A stretch of 64,000 nt of DNA from Halopseudomonas pertucinogena. GTDB lineage: Bacteria > Pseudomonadota > Gammaproteobacteria > Pseudomonadales > Pseudomonadaceae. This document shows positions 39,201 through 52,867 of this stretch, piece after piece. The position numbers and the translations under genes were made by a program. The stretch is from assembly GCF_014646575.1 (NCBI RefSeq), contig NZ_BMNN01000006.1, forward strand, positions 62,001 to 126,000. The letters run 5' to 3'. The notes below the pieces were generated by a model. It did not search any database. It saw nothing but the letters and a program-made list of their open reading frames with translations, and was not told the origin of the DNA. Numbering within the stretch: the stretch's first letter is position 1; each line of letters begins with the position of its first letter.

Positions 39201-39954
39201 ACGGCAACCTGGCCTGCAGCGGCTGCAGTTCCGCATCCAGCTGGCCGGTCAGGTAGCCGAGGCTACGCGCCTCGACCCGGAGCTGGTCCAGGTTGCCGCC
39301 CAGGCGCACCTGCAGCGTCCAGTCGCGCTCATCCACGGCTGGCAGCTGCAGGTCGGCCTCGACACGCAGCGGCCAGTCGCCGGTCATGCGCAGATCGCCC
39401 TCCAGTTGCCATCCCAGATCCGGACCCTGGCCGCTGAAATGTGTGATATGCAGATGGTTGCCGCTGGCCCGCAGGCGCAGCTGGATATCCCTCAACAATG
39501 CCGGCTCGCCGTTGAGTACCAGGCTGCCGATGCGCAGCGCCTGCAAGTCGATACCCAGCGGCAGCCGCACATCCGGCAGGTGGATATCCTGGCGCGGCTC
39601 GTCCGGGCTGTTGTCCTCAGTGGTCTCGATGTCGATGCGACCGACCGCAAGCCGATCGATACATAGCCGTTTGCCACGCAGGCAGCCGGGCGACCAGTCG
39701 AACGCTACATCGTCCAGGGTCACCCTGATGGTCTCATCCTCCCAGGCCACTCGGGAAAATGCCCATCCCTGCCACAGCTGGCCGCTGACAAACTCCAGTT
39801 CCAGCCGCGGCTCGATAGTGCCGACCTTGGCCATTACCCATCGGTTGACCGACTCGCTGGACAGCAGCGCCGCCAGCAGAAGCACCAGCAGCAAGGGCAC
39901 CAGCAGGAGAATGAGCAGCCCCCGCCCCAGCGCCCGGAGCAGAAAGCGACTCAC
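36235..39954 (-). CDS. tamB: Translocation and assembly module protein TamB
   Basis: TamB is a 1239-residue inner-membrane-anchored protein that spans the periplasm. It works with TamA in outer-membrane protein insertion and phospholipid transport. The N-terminal anchor is [23 protein letters not shown] very long repetitive beta-rich region (AsmA/TamB-type groove) follows. The conserved C-terminal DUF490 domain includes YLILGRPLG and ends in the beta-signal-like LDFFYRIDF. The start overlaps the tamA stop by 4 nt, so the pair is coupled. The length is at the normal size for the family. Confidence 0.95.
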   Translation of the reverse strand: MSRFLLRALGRGLLILLLVPLLLVLLLAALLSSESVNRWVMAKVGTIEPRLELEFVSGQLWQGWAFSRVAWEDETIRVTLDDVAFDWSPGCLRGKRLCIDRLAVGRIDIETTEDNSPDEPRQDIHLPDVRLPLGIDLQALRIGSLVLNGEPALLRDIQLRLRASGNHLHITHFSGQGPDLGWQLEGDLRMTGDWPLRVEADLQLPAVDERDWTLQVRLGGNLDQLRVEARSLGYLTGQLDAELQPLQARLPLQARWQGDAFLALQTLPDTLTLHDVMLEAQGDLESGIGLAGRSRLAGEGGDVALQLGGRVSLTELSDLNLRLHVVEQPERALVLSANAHWDEVLAADARLEMQEFPWQWLYPQPVGDLQLHQISARGQLRGDEFVSDLRARLSGVGEHTAELELALAGTADQMTLAPLRLETPGGRLEGEAVIGLAGGLSWDADLMLHELNPQWFVSQLPGALTGPIRSRGSLREGELELSAGWDIAGTLRRQPLALSGSLAGNADRWQLMELQLRQGENRITGAGHWGEDVRADLDIRLPALHTLWPGLGGEMTGSVSAAGPASAPVVRTELEARRLAFEAFAMSEMRATGRLTLDDRLAGSLNLTASRMRNGDTRLGDLSLSAEGDRASHIVAADLQNGLVELDLRLSGAISDERWRGRLTSANIAVEEMYWQLQDPAALSYHQGNGELRLGAHCWSHLASALCFNGEQRLLPDRRLDLELRNFPLSSLQAWLPDDFSWEGTLNAEARLEQNAGAAPTGNVLVSSRGGEISVSHPEQQLELPYDLLELNADLQPRRAQTRLQLISNGLGNLNVEADIDDPSGDQQLQGRFLLDNVQLDILRPFLPQVERLTGKLVGRGQLAGTLTEPLVEGEIRLSDATISGPELPVSFEQLQVVVGIDGQRADIDGRWNSGEGQGRLTGQGGWAPDLHVDVSLTGQDLPIRVAPYADLRASPDLHIGLLDNNLSLTGSIAIPEGEITVRELPPAAVRVSPDTVIVGAEPEQQEALPMGINADIQLVVGDQLHFSGFGLSGRLSGMLRVRENLTAAGDLNILDGRFRGYGQRLELRRAQILFAGPLSKPYLDIEAIRRVDDVVAGLRLSGPADAPLSEVFAEPAMAQEQALAYLILGRPLGADTGDSNLLGQAALALGMAGSTPLAQNIASSLGIDDFQLDTEGSGMTTSVVATGYITEKLSLRYGVGVFEQANQLALRYDLTRRLYLEAVGGLASSLDFFYRIDF

Positions 39955-41657
39955 AGCTCGGCCCCCATGGAAAAGTGAATGCGAAAGCCTTCGTCCGGGT
40001 CACTGATCGATCTGGCCAGGTCTACCCGGATCGGGCCTACCGGCGAGACCCAGCGAATCCCGACACCGGCGCTGGTCTTCTTCGGGTCCTTCCAGGTATT
40101 GACCGCATTACCGTGATCGACGAAGGTCGCCGCCCGCCATTTGGGACGGAATTCGTACTGGTACTCCAGGCTGCTGGCCAGCAGGTAGCGTCCACCGATG
40201 CGGTCGCCGGTTTCATCGGTGGGCGACAGGGTGCGGTAATCGTAGCCGCGCACGCTCTGGTCGCCCCCAGCGAAGAAGCGCAGGGAAGCCGGAACGCTGG
40301 CGAATCCATCGCTGGCAATGCCGCCTACCTGCGCCCTGGCAAGAAAACGATGCTTGTCGAACAGGGTGTAGAGCCCGCGAGCGCCCAGATTGAGACGCAC
40401 GAAATCGATATCCGATACCACGCCCTCCTTGGCGCCCTGCAGATCCATCATCAGGGTGTAGCCGCGGCTGGGATCGATGGTGTTATCACTGATGGTGCGC
40501 TGGAAGCCGATGCTCGGGATAAGCAAGGTGCTCTTCCCGGAGTCGTTACCCAGCGAGTAGCGCTCCTGCTCCAGGCGCAGCCCGATACTGCGGTCCCAGC
40601 CACTGGCCAGCCGCTTCTGGAACAGGCCACCGAGCACCATGCTCTGGCTGTCGGTATCGTCGATATTCTCCCGTTGCCAGCCGGTAAAGAAGCGCAGATG
40701 GCTGGATTGCGGCGGCGTCAGCGGGATCTGATACCAGCTCGAGAACTGCTGCCGCGGGCCGGACAGCTCGGTTTCCGCGCCGCGACTGTGACCACGTGAA
40801 TTGAGCCAGTGCTGGGTCCATTCGGCCCTCGCCCGAGGCCCGACGTCGGTAGAAAAGCCGCCGCCGAAACCGAGGGAGTGCTGCTTGCGCGCCTCAAGCA
40901 TGACCTGTACCGGAATCTGCCCGTCCACTGCCTGGCTCGCTGGGGCGGCTACCTGAACCGAATCGAAATAGCCGCTGGAGAGCAGTTCCCGGTTGAATTC
41001 GGCAATAAGGTCGGCATCGTAGGGCACGCCGGGCTCGAAAGGCACCATGCGCTGCAGCAGGTCTTCATCGAAGGGCGTGTCGGAGAAACTCACCTCGCCA
41101 AGATGAAAACGGGGGCCGGTCTCGTAGCGCAGAATGACATCGGCCATGCGTTGCTCCACATCGACCAGCAACCTGTTCTCCAGGAACTGTCCATTGAAAT
41201 AGCCGTAACGCAGGGCCTGGTTCTCCAGCAGGCTCTTGGTATCTTCATAATGACCGTGGTGCAGCTGGGCACCCTTGAGCATGTGCCGGCTGCGAGGCAG
41301 ATTGAAGAACGACTCGTCCCTGCCCTCCCCGGTGACCTCGATGACCACCTCGTCAAGTCTCACCGGCTCCTGGAGTGTCACATTCAACTGCAGCACCGGG
41401 TCGTCGTCGGGGCCGATGACATTGGGGCGGACCCGGGCGTGGTAATAGCCGAGCGCCTGAAGTGCGCTCAACGCCTGTTCGCGACTGGCGCGGGCCATCC
41501 GCCACATTGCCTCACGGCTGTCTGCGGTAATCGGACCCAGAAAGGCCTCGATATTTTCCCTGGCGGCATCGTTGCGCGGCTCCACCCGTACCTCGAGGGC
41601 GGCCTGGGCAGCGGTGGTCAGCAGCAGCATCGTCAACAGTGCGGGGATACGGGCCAT
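39951..41657 (-). CDS. tamA: Outer-membrane translocation protein TamA
   Basis: TamA is an Omp85-family protein of 568 residues. It has a signal peptide ([19 protein letters not shown]), three POTRA domains (about 22-260) and a 16-strand barrel. The barrel holds the conserved loop motif [11 protein letters not shown] and ends in [10 protein letters not shown]. It couples with TamB in the next gene. It is divergent from xthA with 157 bp between the two starts. Confidence 0.95.
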   Translation of the reverse strand: MARIPALLTMLLLTTAAQAALEVRVEPRNDAARENIEAFLGPITADSREAMWRMARASREQALSALQALGYYHARVRPNVIGPDDDPVLQLNVTLQEPVRLDEVVIEVTGEGRDESFFNLPRSRHMLKGAQLHHGHYEDTKSLLENQALRYGYFNGQFLENRLLVDVEQRMADVILRYETGPRFHLGEVSFSDTPFDEDLLQRMVPFEPGVPYDADLIAEFNRELLSSGYFDSVQVAAPASQAVDGQIPVQVMLEARKQHSLGFGGGFSTDVGPRARAEWTQHWLNSRGHSRGAETELSGPRQQFSSWYQIPLTPPQSSHLRFFTGWQRENIDDTDSQSMVLGGLFQKRLASGWDRSIGLRLEQERYSLGNDSGKSTLLIPSIGFQRTISDNTIDPSRGYTLMMDLQGAKEGVVSDIDFVRLNLGARGLYTLFDKHRFLARAQVGGIASDGFASVPASLRFFAGGDQSVRGYDYRTLSPTDETGDRIGGRYLLASSLEYQYEFRPKWRAATFVDHGNAVNTWKDPKKTSAGVGIRWVSPVGPIRVDLARSISDPDEGFRIHFSMGAEL

Positions 41658-41814
41658 GTCTTCTTTCCCATCAGGAACAACGGAATCTGTCGAGTCGCCA
41701 TTGCCCGAGCCATGGCCAGGAATACATCAACGGATCGCCGGGGGATGCTACCATGTCGTCGCTCATGGGCCGACCCCTCAGACGCCCATCCGGTATTTTT
41801 ACAATAGGAAAAGC

Positions 41815-42630
41815 ATGAAATTCGTTTCTTTCAATATCAATGGCTTGCGCGCGAGACCTCATCAACTTCAGGAACTTGTCGACAAACACGCTCCCGCGGT
41901 AATCGGCCTGCAGGAAACCAAGGTTGACGATCCGCAGTTCCCGCTTGAAAGCGTGCAGGCCCTTGGTTATCACGTCCACTACCATGGCCAGAAAGGGCAT
42001 TATGGTGTCGCGCTGCTGACCCGTGACGAACCGCTGTGGGTACGCAAGGGGTTTCCGGAAGATGGTGAGGATGCCCAGTGTCGCATGATCAGCGCGGCCC
42101 TGCCCTGCTCCGATGGCGAGCCGCTGATCGTGTTCAATGGCTACTTCCCCCAGGGTGAAAACCGTGCCCACCCGATCAAGTTTCCTGCCAAGACCCGCTT
42201 CTATGCTGATCTGCAGGCCCACCTTGAGCAGAGCTTCGACCCGGCTCAGCGCATTGTGGTGATGGGTGACATGAATATTTCGCCGGAGGACTGCGACATC
42301 GGAATAGGTGAGGCCAACGCCAGGCGATGGCTCAGGACCGGCAAGTGCAGCTTTCTGCCGGAAGAGCGTGAATGGATGCAGGCGCTCAAGGACTGGGGGC
42401 TGGTGGATACGTTCCGGCACATGAACCCTGCCGTGAATGACCGGTTCAGCTGGTTCGACTATCGCAGCCGCGGGTTCGAGGATGACCCCCGGCGTGGTCT
42501 GCGTATCGATCTGGTCATGGCCAGCCGCGGACTGATTGGGCACTGTGTGGATACCGGTATCGATTACGAAATTCGGGGCATGGAGCGGCCCTCGGATCAC
42601 GCACCGGTCTGGGCCAGTTTCGATCTCTGA
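41815..42630 (+). CDS. xthA: Exodeoxyribonuclease III
   Basis: This AP endonuclease and 3'-5' exonuclease for base-excision repair has 271 residues and starts [15 protein letters not shown]. Catalytic residues are Glu34 (LQETKVDD), the [13 protein letters not shown] segment and His262 (SDHAPVW). ATG 41815 begins right at the conserved N-terminus; a longer in-frame reading has no homology. An AGGAA lies 5 nt upstream and TACAAT at 41800-41805 is a possible -10, which would give an almost leaderless message. It converges with clpA. Confidence 0.95.
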   Translation: MKFVSFNINGLRARPHQLQELVDKHAPAVIGLQETKVDDPQFPLESVQALGYHVHYHGQKGHYGVALLTRDEPLWVRKGFPEDGEDAQCRMISAALPCSDGEPLIVFNGYFPQGENRAHPIKFPAKTRFYADLQAHLEQSFDPAQRIVVMGDMNISPEDCDIGIGEANARRWLRTGKCSFLPEEREWMQALKDWGLVDTFRHMNPAVNDRFSWFDYRSRGFEDDPRRGLRIDLVMASRGLIGHCVDTGIDYEIRGMERPSDHAPVWASFDL

Positions 42631-42637
42631 CGCAAGG

Positions 42638-42660
42638 CCTGACGGGGCAACCCCGTCAGG
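42638..42660. terminator. Hairpin between xthA and clpA
   Basis: CCTGACGGGG-CAA-CCCCGTCAGG is a perfect 10-bp stem with a 3-nt loop between convergent genes. No U-tract follows on either strand, so it may act as a weak terminator or mRNA stabiliser. Confidence 0.6.
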
Positions 42661-42668
42661 CGCTCCGG

Positions 42669-44936
42669 TCAGGCCATTTCCTCTTCCGGCACGTCCAGCA
42701 CCAGTTCGCCGTCACGCAGCGTGACGTGAACCGTGCCGCCATGATCGGCCAGGCCACCAAACAGGATCTGCTCTGCCAGCGGCCGCTTGATCTTGTCCTG
42801 GATCAGGCGGGCCATGGGACGGGCTCCCATCAGCGGGTCGTACCCGTGCTCTACCAGCCAGTTGCGCGCTTCGTCATCGACATCAAGCAGCACATGCTTG
42901 TCCTCCAGCTGGGCCTGAAGCTCGGTGAGGAACTTGTCGACCACGAACTTGACGCTTTCGTGGCTGAGGCGGCCGAACTGGATGATGGCGTCCAGCCGGT
43001 TGCGGAACTCCGGCGTGAAGGTCTTCTTGATCACTTCCATGGCATCACTGGTGTGATCCTGGGTGGTGAACCCGATGGACGACCGCGCCATGGATTCCGC
43101 GCCGGCGTTGGTGGTCAGCACGATGATCGCGTTGCGGAAGTCCGCCTTACGGCCGTTGTTGTCGGTCAGGGTGCCGTGGTCCATGACCTGCAACAGCAGA
43201 TTGAAGACCTCGGGGTGCGCCTTTTCGATCTCGTCCAGAAGCAGCACACAGTGTGGCGTCTTGTTCATCGCTTCGGTAAGCAGGCCACCCTGGTCGAAAC
43301 CGACGTATCCGGGAGGTGCACCTATCAGCCGGGAAACGGTGTGCCGCTCCATGTACTCGGACATATCGAAGCGCACCAGCTCCACGCCAAGACTCTTGGC
43401 CAGCTGGCGGGTCACCTCGGTCTTTCCTACTCCGGTGGGGCCGGCGAAGAGGAATGAGCCGACCGGCTTGTCCGGCGCCTTCAACCCAGCCCGGGAGAGC
43501 TTGATCGCAGTGCTCAGCGCCTCGATCGCCTGATCCTGGCCGAACACCACCAGTTTCAGGTCGCGCTCCAGATTCTTCAGCAGCTGCTTGTCGCTGGTCG
43601 ATACGTGCTTGGGCGGAATGCGCGCGATCTTCGCGACGATGGCTTCGACCTCCGCCACGTCGATGCTTTCAGGGCGCTCCTCCTGCGGACGCAGGCGCTG
43701 GTAGGCCCCTGCCTCGTCGATCACATCGATTGCCTTGTCCGGTATGTGCCGGTCATTGATGTAACGATCTGCCAGTTCAGCTGCTGCCCGTAGCGATTCA
43801 TCCGTATAGCGGATGCCGTGATGCTCCTCGAACCGGGTGCGCAGCCCCTTGAGGATCTGGATGGTGTCGCTGACCGACGGCTCCACCACATCGACCTTCT
43901 GGAAGCGGCGGGCAAGCGCCCTGTCCTTCTCGAAGATACCGCGGAACTCCTGGAAAGTCGTTGAGCCGATACAACGGATCTCACCAGAGGACAGGAGCGG
44001 CTTCAGCAGATTGGAGGCATCCATCACTCCGCCGGAGGCCGCTCCGGCGCCGATGATGGTATGGATCTCGTCAATGAACAGGATCGCCTGGGGGCGCTTC
44101 TTCAGTGCCTTGAGCAACGCCTTGAAGCGTTTCTCGAAGTCCCCGCGGTACTTGGTTCCCGCCAGCAGCGCACCCAGATCGAGGGAATACACCACCGCCT
44201 CGGTCAGAATGTCGGGGACCTCGCCATCGACAATGCGCTTGGCCAGGCCTTCGGCAATGGCGGTCTTGCCCACGCCGGCCTCGCCCACCAGCAGGGGATT
44301 GTTCTTGCGGCGGCGCACCAGGATCTGCGCCACCCGTTCCACTTCGGAGGCACGCCCGACCAGCGGGTCGATCCGGCCCTGGCGGGCCTGCTCATTCAGG
44401 TTGGTGGCGTAGGATTCGAGCGGGTTATTCGAGCCAACGGCCTCGCCGCCCTCCTCGTCCATGCTCTCCTGATCGGGCTGGATGTTCTCGTTCTCATCCG
44501 CCACCTTGGAGATCCCGTGGGAGATGAAATTGACGATATCGATGCGCGCGATGTGCTGCTGCTTGAGGAAGAAAACCGCCTGGCTTTCCTGCTCGCTGAA
44601 GATTGCCGCCAGCACGTTGGCGCCATTGACCTCTCCCTTGCCTGAGCTCTGCACGTGAAATACAGCACGCTGCAGCACGCGCTGGAAGCCGAGCGTGGGC
44701 TGGGTCTCGCGTTCGGTGTCCTGGCTGGGGATCAGGGGGGTGGTCGAGTCGATGAACTCGGACAGCTCGTGACGCAGTCGATCCATGTCGGCGCCGCAGG
44801 CACGCAATACCGCCACCGCAGCCTGGTTGTCCAGCAGAGCAAGCAGCAGGTGTTCGACCGTCATGAACTCGTGCCGTTTGTTGCGGGCCTCCTTGAACGC
44901 CAGGTTCAGGGTGATTTCGAGGTCTCTGTTAAGCAT
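42669..44936 (-). CDS. clpA: ATP-dependent Clp protease ATPase ClpA
   Basis: ClpA is the AAA+ unfoldase that feeds ClpP and is steered by ClpS to N-degron proteins. It has 755 residues from ATG 44936 ([10 protein letters not shown]), preferred over an upstream ATG because GGGGG lies 6 nt before it. An N-domain precedes two AAA modules with Walker A GEAGVGKT and GPTGVGKT and Walker B FIDEIHT and [16 protein letters not shown]-type ClpP-contact residues are near [10 protein letters not shown]. clpS lies 32 bp upstream on the same strand. Confidence 0.97.
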   Translation of the reverse strand: MLNRDLEITLNLAFKEARNKRHEFMTVEHLLLALLDNQAAVAVLRACGADMDRLRHELSEFIDSTTPLIPSQDTERETQPTLGFQRVLQRAVFHVQSSGKGEVNGANVLAAIFSEQESQAVFFLKQQHIARIDIVNFISHGISKVADENENIQPDQESMDEEGGEAVGSNNPLESYATNLNEQARQGRIDPLVGRASEVERVAQILVRRRKNNPLLVGEAGVGKTAIAEGLAKRIVDGEVPDILTEAVVYSLDLGALLAGTKYRGDFEKRFKALLKALKKRPQAILFIDEIHTIIGAGAASGGVMDASNLLKPLLSSGEIRCIGSTTFQEFRGIFEKDRALARRFQKVDVVEPSVSDTIQILKGLRTRFEEHHGIRYTDESLRAAAELADRYINDRHIPDKAIDVIDEAGAYQRLRPQEERPESIDVAEVEAIVAKIARIPPKHVSTSDKQLLKNLERDLKLVVFGQDQAIEALSTAIKLSRAGLKAPDKPVGSFLFAGPTGVGKTEVTRQLAKSLGVELVRFDMSEYMERHTVSRLIGAPPGYVGFDQGGLLTEAMNKTPHCVLLLDEIEKAHPEVFNLLLQVMDHGTLTDNNGRKADFRNAIIVLTTNAGAESMARSSIGFTTQDHTSDAMEVIKKTFTPEFRNRLDAIIQFGRLSHESVKFVVDKFLTELQAQLEDKHVLLDVDDEARNWLVEHGYDPLMGARPMARLIQDKIKRPLAEQILFGGLADHGGTVHVTLRDGELVLDVPEEEMA

Positions 44937-44968
44937 AGGTGCCCCCATCATCAAGCGACATAGTTTGT

Positions 44969-45331
44969 CTAGGCTTCCCGTTCAATCTGACACATGAGCG
45001 GATGCTGGCACTCCCGGGCGTACTCGTTGACCTGCGCCGCCTTGGTTTCTGCAACATCCCGTGAATACACTCCGCAAACGGCTCTGCCCTCAGTATGGAC
45101 CCGAAGCATGATTCGTGTAGCGGTTTCGCGGTCAAGCATGAAAAATACCTCGAGCACTTCCACCACGAAATCCATCGGGGTGTAGTCGTCATTCAGCATG
45201 ACGACCTGATAACGGGGCGGCGGCTTGAGTTCGGGCTTGCCGGTCTGCACCGCAAGGTTGCCGTCGTCCTCATGCTCCGGTTGACCCGGTTCCTGCATAA
45301 AGGTTAGTTGAATTTCCATCTTTGCAAACAT
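44969..45331 (-). CDS. clpS: ClpA adaptor protein ClpS
   Basis: ClpS recognises N-terminal Leu, Phe, Tyr or Trp on substrates and hands them to ClpA. The 120-residue protein has a flexible acidic N-terminus. The hallmark core is [20 protein letters not shown], including the Asn-Asp-Asp-Tyr-Thr-Pro pocket, followed by [11 protein letters not shown]. It sits upstream of clpA and divergent from cspD, the arrangement also found in E. coli. Confidence 0.97.
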   Translation of the reverse strand: MFAKMEIQLTFMQEPGQPEHEDDGNLAVQTGKPELKPPPRYQVVMLNDDYTPMDFVVEVLEVFFMLDRETATRIMLRVHTEGRAVCGVYSRDVAETKAAQVNEYARECQHPLMCQIEREA

Positions 45332-45557
45332 CTTGTGGGTCTGGTTTGAAGTATCGGCGCAGCCGTCGTGAATGGGAACGGTTGCGCAATTCAGACGTTC
45401 AGGCTACAGGCAAAATGTGCGCTGGTACACAGCTTGCCCTGTGCCAACTTGACTTGCCATGATCCAATGTTAAAAAGTGTAACAGGCATGCCCTGAAAGC
45501 CTTACTTGTATTGGGCATTTCAACTATTCAGCGAATGGGACAGCAGAGGACAGCAGT

Positions 45558-45815
45558 ATGGAAATCGGCAAGGTCAAATGGTTCAATAACGCCAAAGGGT
45601 ATGGTTTCGTAGTTGCCGACGGCCGCAACGAAGACCTTTTTGCTCACTACTCAGCCATCCAGATGGATGGATACCGCACGCTCAAGGCCGGCCAGCCCGT
45701 GCAGTTCGAGATCATTCAGGGGCCCAAGGGCCTGCATGCCATCAATATCCAGGCGCTCGGTGAGCCGGTGCGCAAGTCCGCCGAAGCGGCGACGGAGATG
45801 ACCTCTCCTCTGTAA
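45558..45815 (+). CDS. cspD: Cold-shock domain protein CspD
   Basis: CspD is a stationary-phase single-stranded DNA/RNA-binding protein that slows replication initiation in E. coli. The 85 residues have RNP1 (KGYGFV, 13-18), RNP2 (LFAHY, 27-31) and a C-terminal tail typical of CspD rather than CspA. It is divergent from clpS with a 226-bp spacer. A very strong hairpin follows at 45861. Confidence 0.93.
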   Translation: MEIGKVKWFNNAKGYGFVVADGRNEDLFAHYSAIQMDGYRTLKAGQPVQFEIIQGPKGLHAINIQALGEPVRKSAEAATEMTSPL

Positions 45816-45860
45816 GGGACTCAGCAAGCCCGCGTTTCTCTGCTGTACCGGGCCTTCGCA

Positions 45861-45894
45861 AACAAACAAGCCGGCAAAAGCCGGCTTGTTTGTT
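45861..45894. terminator. Strong bidirectional terminator of cspD and icd
   Basis: AACAAACAAGCCGGC-AAAA-GCCGGCTTGTTTGTT is a perfect 15-bp stem with a 4-nt loop. It is followed by TT on the plus strand and bordered by A-rich sequence that reads as U-rich on the minus strand. It lies between the convergent cspD and icd genes. Confidence 0.9.
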
Positions 45895-45913
45895 TTCTGC
45901 TGTGCAGCGTGCC

Positions 45914-47170
45914 TTACATGGCGGCGATCAGGTCGTCACCGAACTCGGAGCACTTGCGCAGGGTTGCACCGTCCATCAGACGCTCGAAATCATAGGTAAC
46001 GGTCTTGTTGGCGATGGCGCCTTCGGTACCCTTGATGATGAGGTCAGCGGCTTCGACCCAGCCCATGTGGCGCAGCATCATTTCCGCAGACAGGATCAGC
46101 GAACCGGGGTTCACCTTGTCCTGACCCGCATACTTCGGAGCAGTACCGTGGGTGGCTTCGAACATCGCAACGGAGTCGGACAGGTTGGCACCCGGAGCGA
46201 TACCGATACCACCTACTTCGGCCGCCAGGGCGTCGGACAGGTAGTCACCGTTCAGGTTCAGGGTGGCAATGACGTCGTACTCGGCCGGGCGCAGCAGGAT
46301 CTGCTGCAGCATGGCGTCAGCGATGGCATCCTTGACGATGATGTTCTTGCCGGTGTTCGGGTTCTTGAACTGCATCCAGGGGCCGCCGTCCAGCAGCTCG
46401 GCGCCGAACTCGTCGCGGGCCACTTCGTAGCCCCACTCCTTGAAGGCACCTTCGGTGAACTTCATGATGTTGCCCTTGTGAACGATGGTCACAGAGCTGC
46501 GATCGTTGTCCACCGCGTACTGCAGCGCCTTGCGCATCAGACGCTTGGTGCCCTGCTCGGACACCGGCTTGATGCCGATACCGCAGCCTTCGGTGAAACG
46601 GATCTTGGTCACACCCATTTCTTCGGTCAGGAACTTGATGACCTTCTCGGCTTCAGGGGAGCCTGCTTTCCACTCGACACCGGCGTAGATGTCTTCGGAG
46701 TTTTCGCGGAAGATGACCATGTCGACGTCACCCGGGTTCTTGACCGGGCTGGGTACGCCGGTGAACCAGCGCACCGGACGCTGACAGACGTACAGGTCCA
46801 GCTGCTGACGCAGGGCAACGTTCAGGGAGCGGATACCGCCACCTACCGGTGTGGTCAGCGGTCCCTTGATGGAAACAACGTAGTCCTTGACGGCATGCAG
46901 GGTTTCTTCCGGGAGCCAGGTGTCCTGATCGTAAACCTGGGTAGCCTTCTCGCCTGCATAAACTTCCATCCAGGAAATCTTGCGCTTGCCGTCATAGGCC
47001 TTTTCGACAGCGGCATCGACTACCTTCATCATGACGGGGGAAATATCGACGCCGATGCCATCGCCCTCGATAAAGGGAATGATCGGATTGTCGGGAACAT
47101 TGAGGGAGAAGTCAGCGTTTACGGTAATTTTGTCGCCGTTCGCCGGCACCTGGATCTTTTGGTATCCCAT
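45914..47170 (-). CDS. icd: NADP-dependent isocitrate dehydrogenase
   Basis: Icd converts isocitrate to 2-oxoglutarate in the TCA cycle and competes with AceA for substrate. It has 418 residues from ATG 47170 (MGYQKIQVP). The active-site serine, which is the AceK phosphorylation site in E. coli, is Ser115 ([13 protein letters not shown]). Substrate arginines follow, and the acidic metal site is in the C-terminal half ([10 protein letters not shown]). Codon use is strongly biased, as expected for high expression. Two TGTAG-N5-CTACA repeats lie upstream. Confidence 0.97.
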   Translation of the reverse strand: MGYQKIQVPANGDKITVNADFSLNVPDNPIIPFIEGDGIGVDISPVMMKVVDAAVEKAYDGKRKISWMEVYAGEKATQVYDQDTWLPEETLHAVKDYVVSIKGPLTTPVGGGIRSLNVALRQQLDLYVCQRPVRWFTGVPSPVKNPGDVDMVIFRENSEDIYAGVEWKAGSPEAEKVIKFLTEEMGVTKIRFTEGCGIGIKPVSEQGTKRLMRKALQYAVDNDRSSVTIVHKGNIMKFTEGAFKEWGYEVARDEFGAELLDGGPWMQFKNPNTGKNIIVKDAIADAMLQQILLRPAEYDVIATLNLNGDYLSDALAAEVGGIGIAPGANLSDSVAMFEATHGTAPKYAGQDKVNPGSLILSAEMMLRHMGWVEAADLIIKGTEGAIANKTVTYDFERLMDGATLRKCSEFGDDLIAAM

Positions 47171-47252
47171 TTGTGACTCCGTTGTCGTTGTCAATGAAGA
47201 ACCCGGACGGTTGATCCGGATCATATGAATACGGCCTGGTAGGCCATATTGT

Positions 47253-47267
47253 TGTAGTTTTCCTACA
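47253..47267. promoter_or_regulatory. Palindrome TGTAG-TTTTC-CTACA, candidate operator of icd
   Basis: This perfect 5+5 inverted repeat lies about 85 bp upstream of the icd start codon. The same pattern recurs 93 bp further away, and related half-sites precede aceA. It recalls TGTAGT/ACTACA operators of RpiR-type carbon regulators in Pseudomonas (RccR, from memory). Confidence 0.5.
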
Positions 47268-47345
47268 TTAAGTCACGCACTTTCAATTGGCCAGCCAGAT
47301 GATACGTCTATTTGAGCGGATAAGCCATTCGACTCTTGGCGAATA

Positions 47346-47360
47346 TGTAGTGTGACTACA
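47346..47360. promoter_or_regulatory. Palindrome TGTAG-TGTGA-CTACA, second candidate operator
   Basis: The symmetry extends to ATGTAGT-GTG-ACTACAT (47345-47361), seven bases on each side. It lies in the spacer between icd and nudJ and could serve either gene. Confidence 0.55.
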
Positions 47361-47494
47361 TGAGCGCTACAAGGTCTCGCGAAGCAATACTGGCTGGTTT
47401 TCCGGGTCAAATCCAGTGGCACCGGGTAATTGAACAAACCATTCACCGGCAGGGCCGTTTACGTTACCCTAACGCCCTGAAATTGGGAGTCGTC

Positions 47495-51130
<3,636 letters not shown>

Positions 51131-51138
51131 GCCCCGCC

Positions 51139-51162
51139 ATTGCCCGGCTCCGGCCGGGCAAT
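51139..51162 (+). terminator. Terminator after purB
   Basis: ATTGCCCGG-CTCCGG-CCGGGCAAT forms a 9-bp stem, followed by GATTTTCTG. It lies 9 bp after the purB stop and separates purB from roxA. Confidence 0.75.
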
Positions 51163-51211
51163 GATTTTCTGTCCCCACCTTCCCTTTCATATTCATTAGC
51201 GAGACTGTCAG

Positions 51212-52402
51212 ATGAACTTTGCCGTGAACACCTTGCCCGGCGGCATGCCTGCCGAGGAGTTTCTCCGCGACTACTGGCAGAAAAAGCCGCTGCTGATCCG
51301 CCAGGCCTTTCCGGATTTCGAGAATCCGCTGTCAGCGGACGAGCTGGCAGGCCTGTCACTGGAAGAGGAAGTCGAGTCCCGACTGGTGCTGGAACACGGC
51401 GCCACCCCATGGGAACTGCGCCGCGGCCCCTTCGCGGAAGACGATTACCGCAGGTTGCCCGACCGTGATTGGACCTTGCTGGTTCAGGCGGTCGACCAGT
51501 TCGTGCCGGAGGTCGCCGAGGTGCTGGCTGCCTTCCGTTTTCTGCCCAGCTGGCGGGTGGATGATCTGATGACCAGCTTTGCCGCACCCGGCGGCAGCGT
51601 CGGCCCGCATTTCGATAACTATGACGTCTTCCTTCTGCAGACCCAGGGGCACCGACGCTGGAAGATCGGCCAGATGTGCGATGCGGACAGTCCGTTGCTG
51701 GAGCACCCGGATCTGCGCATCCTGAGCGAGTTCGAGCAGCAGCAGGAATGGGTACTGGAGCCCGGCGACATGCTCTACTTGCCGCCGCGGCTGGCCCATT
51801 ACGGCATCGCTGAAGATGAGTGCATGACCTGGTCGATCGGCTTCCGCGCCCCGAGTCATGCTGAGGTGATTACTCACTTCACCGATTTTCTTGCGCAGTA
51901 TCTGGGTGACGAGCAACGCTACGGCGACGCCGATCTCGTTTTGCCTGCCGACCCGGCACAGATCGACGAGCAGACAGTGGATCGCCTTCAGCAGCTCGTT
52001 CTGTCCCTGGTACAGGACCGCGAGGCGCTGGGCACCTGGTTCGGGCGATTCATGACCGAGCCGCGCTATCCCGAGCTCATCCAGCCCCAGGAGCACCTCG
52101 AACCGGACTTGCTGGGGCAGATTCTGGACAATGGTTATGGTCTGATCCGCAACCCCAGCGCCCGGCTCGCCTGGCGGCGGGAGCAGGATAGCTATCTGAT
52201 GCTGTTCGCCAGTGGCGAGCACTGTGTGTTGCCCATCCACCTGCTGCCACTGGTACAGACGCTCTGCAATCAGGATTACCTGAGCGCAGAGGCGCTGCAG
52301 CCGTGGCGCGGAGATGACGAGGCCATGCAGTTGGTCGAGCAATTGCTGATCAAGGGAGACTTCGTGATCGAGCCCGATGAGGAGGACAGCAGCGATGAAT
52401 GA
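51212..52402 (+). CDS. roxA: Ribosomal protein uL16 arginine hydroxylase (YcfD/RoxA family)
   Basis: This is a 396-residue JmjC/cupin Fe(II)- and 2-oxoglutarate-dependent oxygenase. The iron triad is His133, Asp135 and His196 (GPHFDNYDVF and LPPRLAHYGIA). E. coli YcfD hydroxylates an arginine of ribosomal protein L16, and the N-terminal KKPLLIRQAFPDFENPLS is typical of that branch. The C-terminal winged-helix-like part fits as well. The stop overlaps the start of a GNAT gene by 8 nt, so the two are co-translated. Confidence 0.9.
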   Translation: MNFAVNTLPGGMPAEEFLRDYWQKKPLLIRQAFPDFENPLSADELAGLSLEEEVESRLVLEHGATPWELRRGPFAEDDYRRLPDRDWTLLVQAVDQFVPEVAEVLAAFRFLPSWRVDDLMTSFAAPGGSVGPHFDNYDVFLLQTQGHRRWKIGQMCDADSPLLEHPDLRILSEFEQQQEWVLEPGDMLYLPPRLAHYGIAEDECMTWSIGFRAPSHAEVITHFTDFLAQYLGDEQRYGDADLVLPADPAQIDEQTVDRLQQLVLSLVQDREALGTWFGRFMTEPRYPELIQPQEHLEPDLLGQILDNGYGLIRNPSARLAWRREQDSYLMLFASGEHCVLPIHLLPLVQTLCNQDYLSAEALQPWRGDDEAMQLVEQLLIKGDFVIEPDEEDSSDE

Positions 52403-52823
52403 CATCCGGATCCGCACCATCGACTGGCAGACCACTCCGGCACTGCGCACCATCCGACAACAGGTCTTTGTCGAGGAGCAGAAGGTCGCGCCCGAGCTGG
52501 AGTGGGACGAGCATGATCTGACGGCCACGCATTTCCTGCTCACGGTCGATGAGCGCCCCCTGGGGACCGCCAGGCTTCTCGCCAGCGGCCGTATCGGCCG
52601 GGTGGCGCTGCTCCCGGAAGCCAGGGGCAAGGGATTGGGCAAGATACTGATGCTTGCGGTGATGAGTCATGGGCGGGACGCAGGTATGCGGCAACTGGAG
52701 CTGTCGGCCCAGACCCACGCCCTCGGATTCTATGAGCAGCTGGGTTTTGTGGTCTGCTCCGATGTGTATGAGGATGCCGGTATCCCCCACCAGCGGATGC
52801 GCTGGACCCCCACCGCCGACTGA
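52395..52823 (+). CDS. GNAT family N-acetyltransferase
   Basis: This 142-residue acyltransferase has the acetyl-CoA loop RGKGLG (motif A, in LLPEARGKGLGKILMLAVM). The C-terminal LELSAQTHALGFYEQLGF is typical of the YjcF/ElaA-like branch. The start ATG lies within the last codons of roxA, with GAGGAGG about 13 nt upstream. Its substrate is unknown. Pairing with a ribosome-modifying oxygenase suggests, but does not show, a protein target. Confidence 0.88.
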   Translation: MNDIRIRTIDWQTTPALRTIRQQVFVEEQKVAPELEWDEHDLTATHFLLTVDERPLGTARLLASGRIGRVALLPEARGKGLGKILMLAVMSHGRDAGMRQLELSAQTHALGFYEQLGFVVCSDVYEDAGIPHQRMRWTPTAD

Positions 52824-52867
52824 CACCAGCTGCTAAACTCGGTATGCCCAATCGCCGAGGTAGCAGC

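Larger units (their letters stand above)
47171..47494. other. Divergent icd-nudJ spacer
   Basis: This 324-bp region has no convincing gene. It holds the leaders of icd (minus) and nudJ (plus) and two 15-bp palindromes of the form TGTAG-N5-CTACA (listed separately). An open frame from 47360 into nudJ is rejected as coding because homology starts only at the nudJ ATG. Confidence 0.6.
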
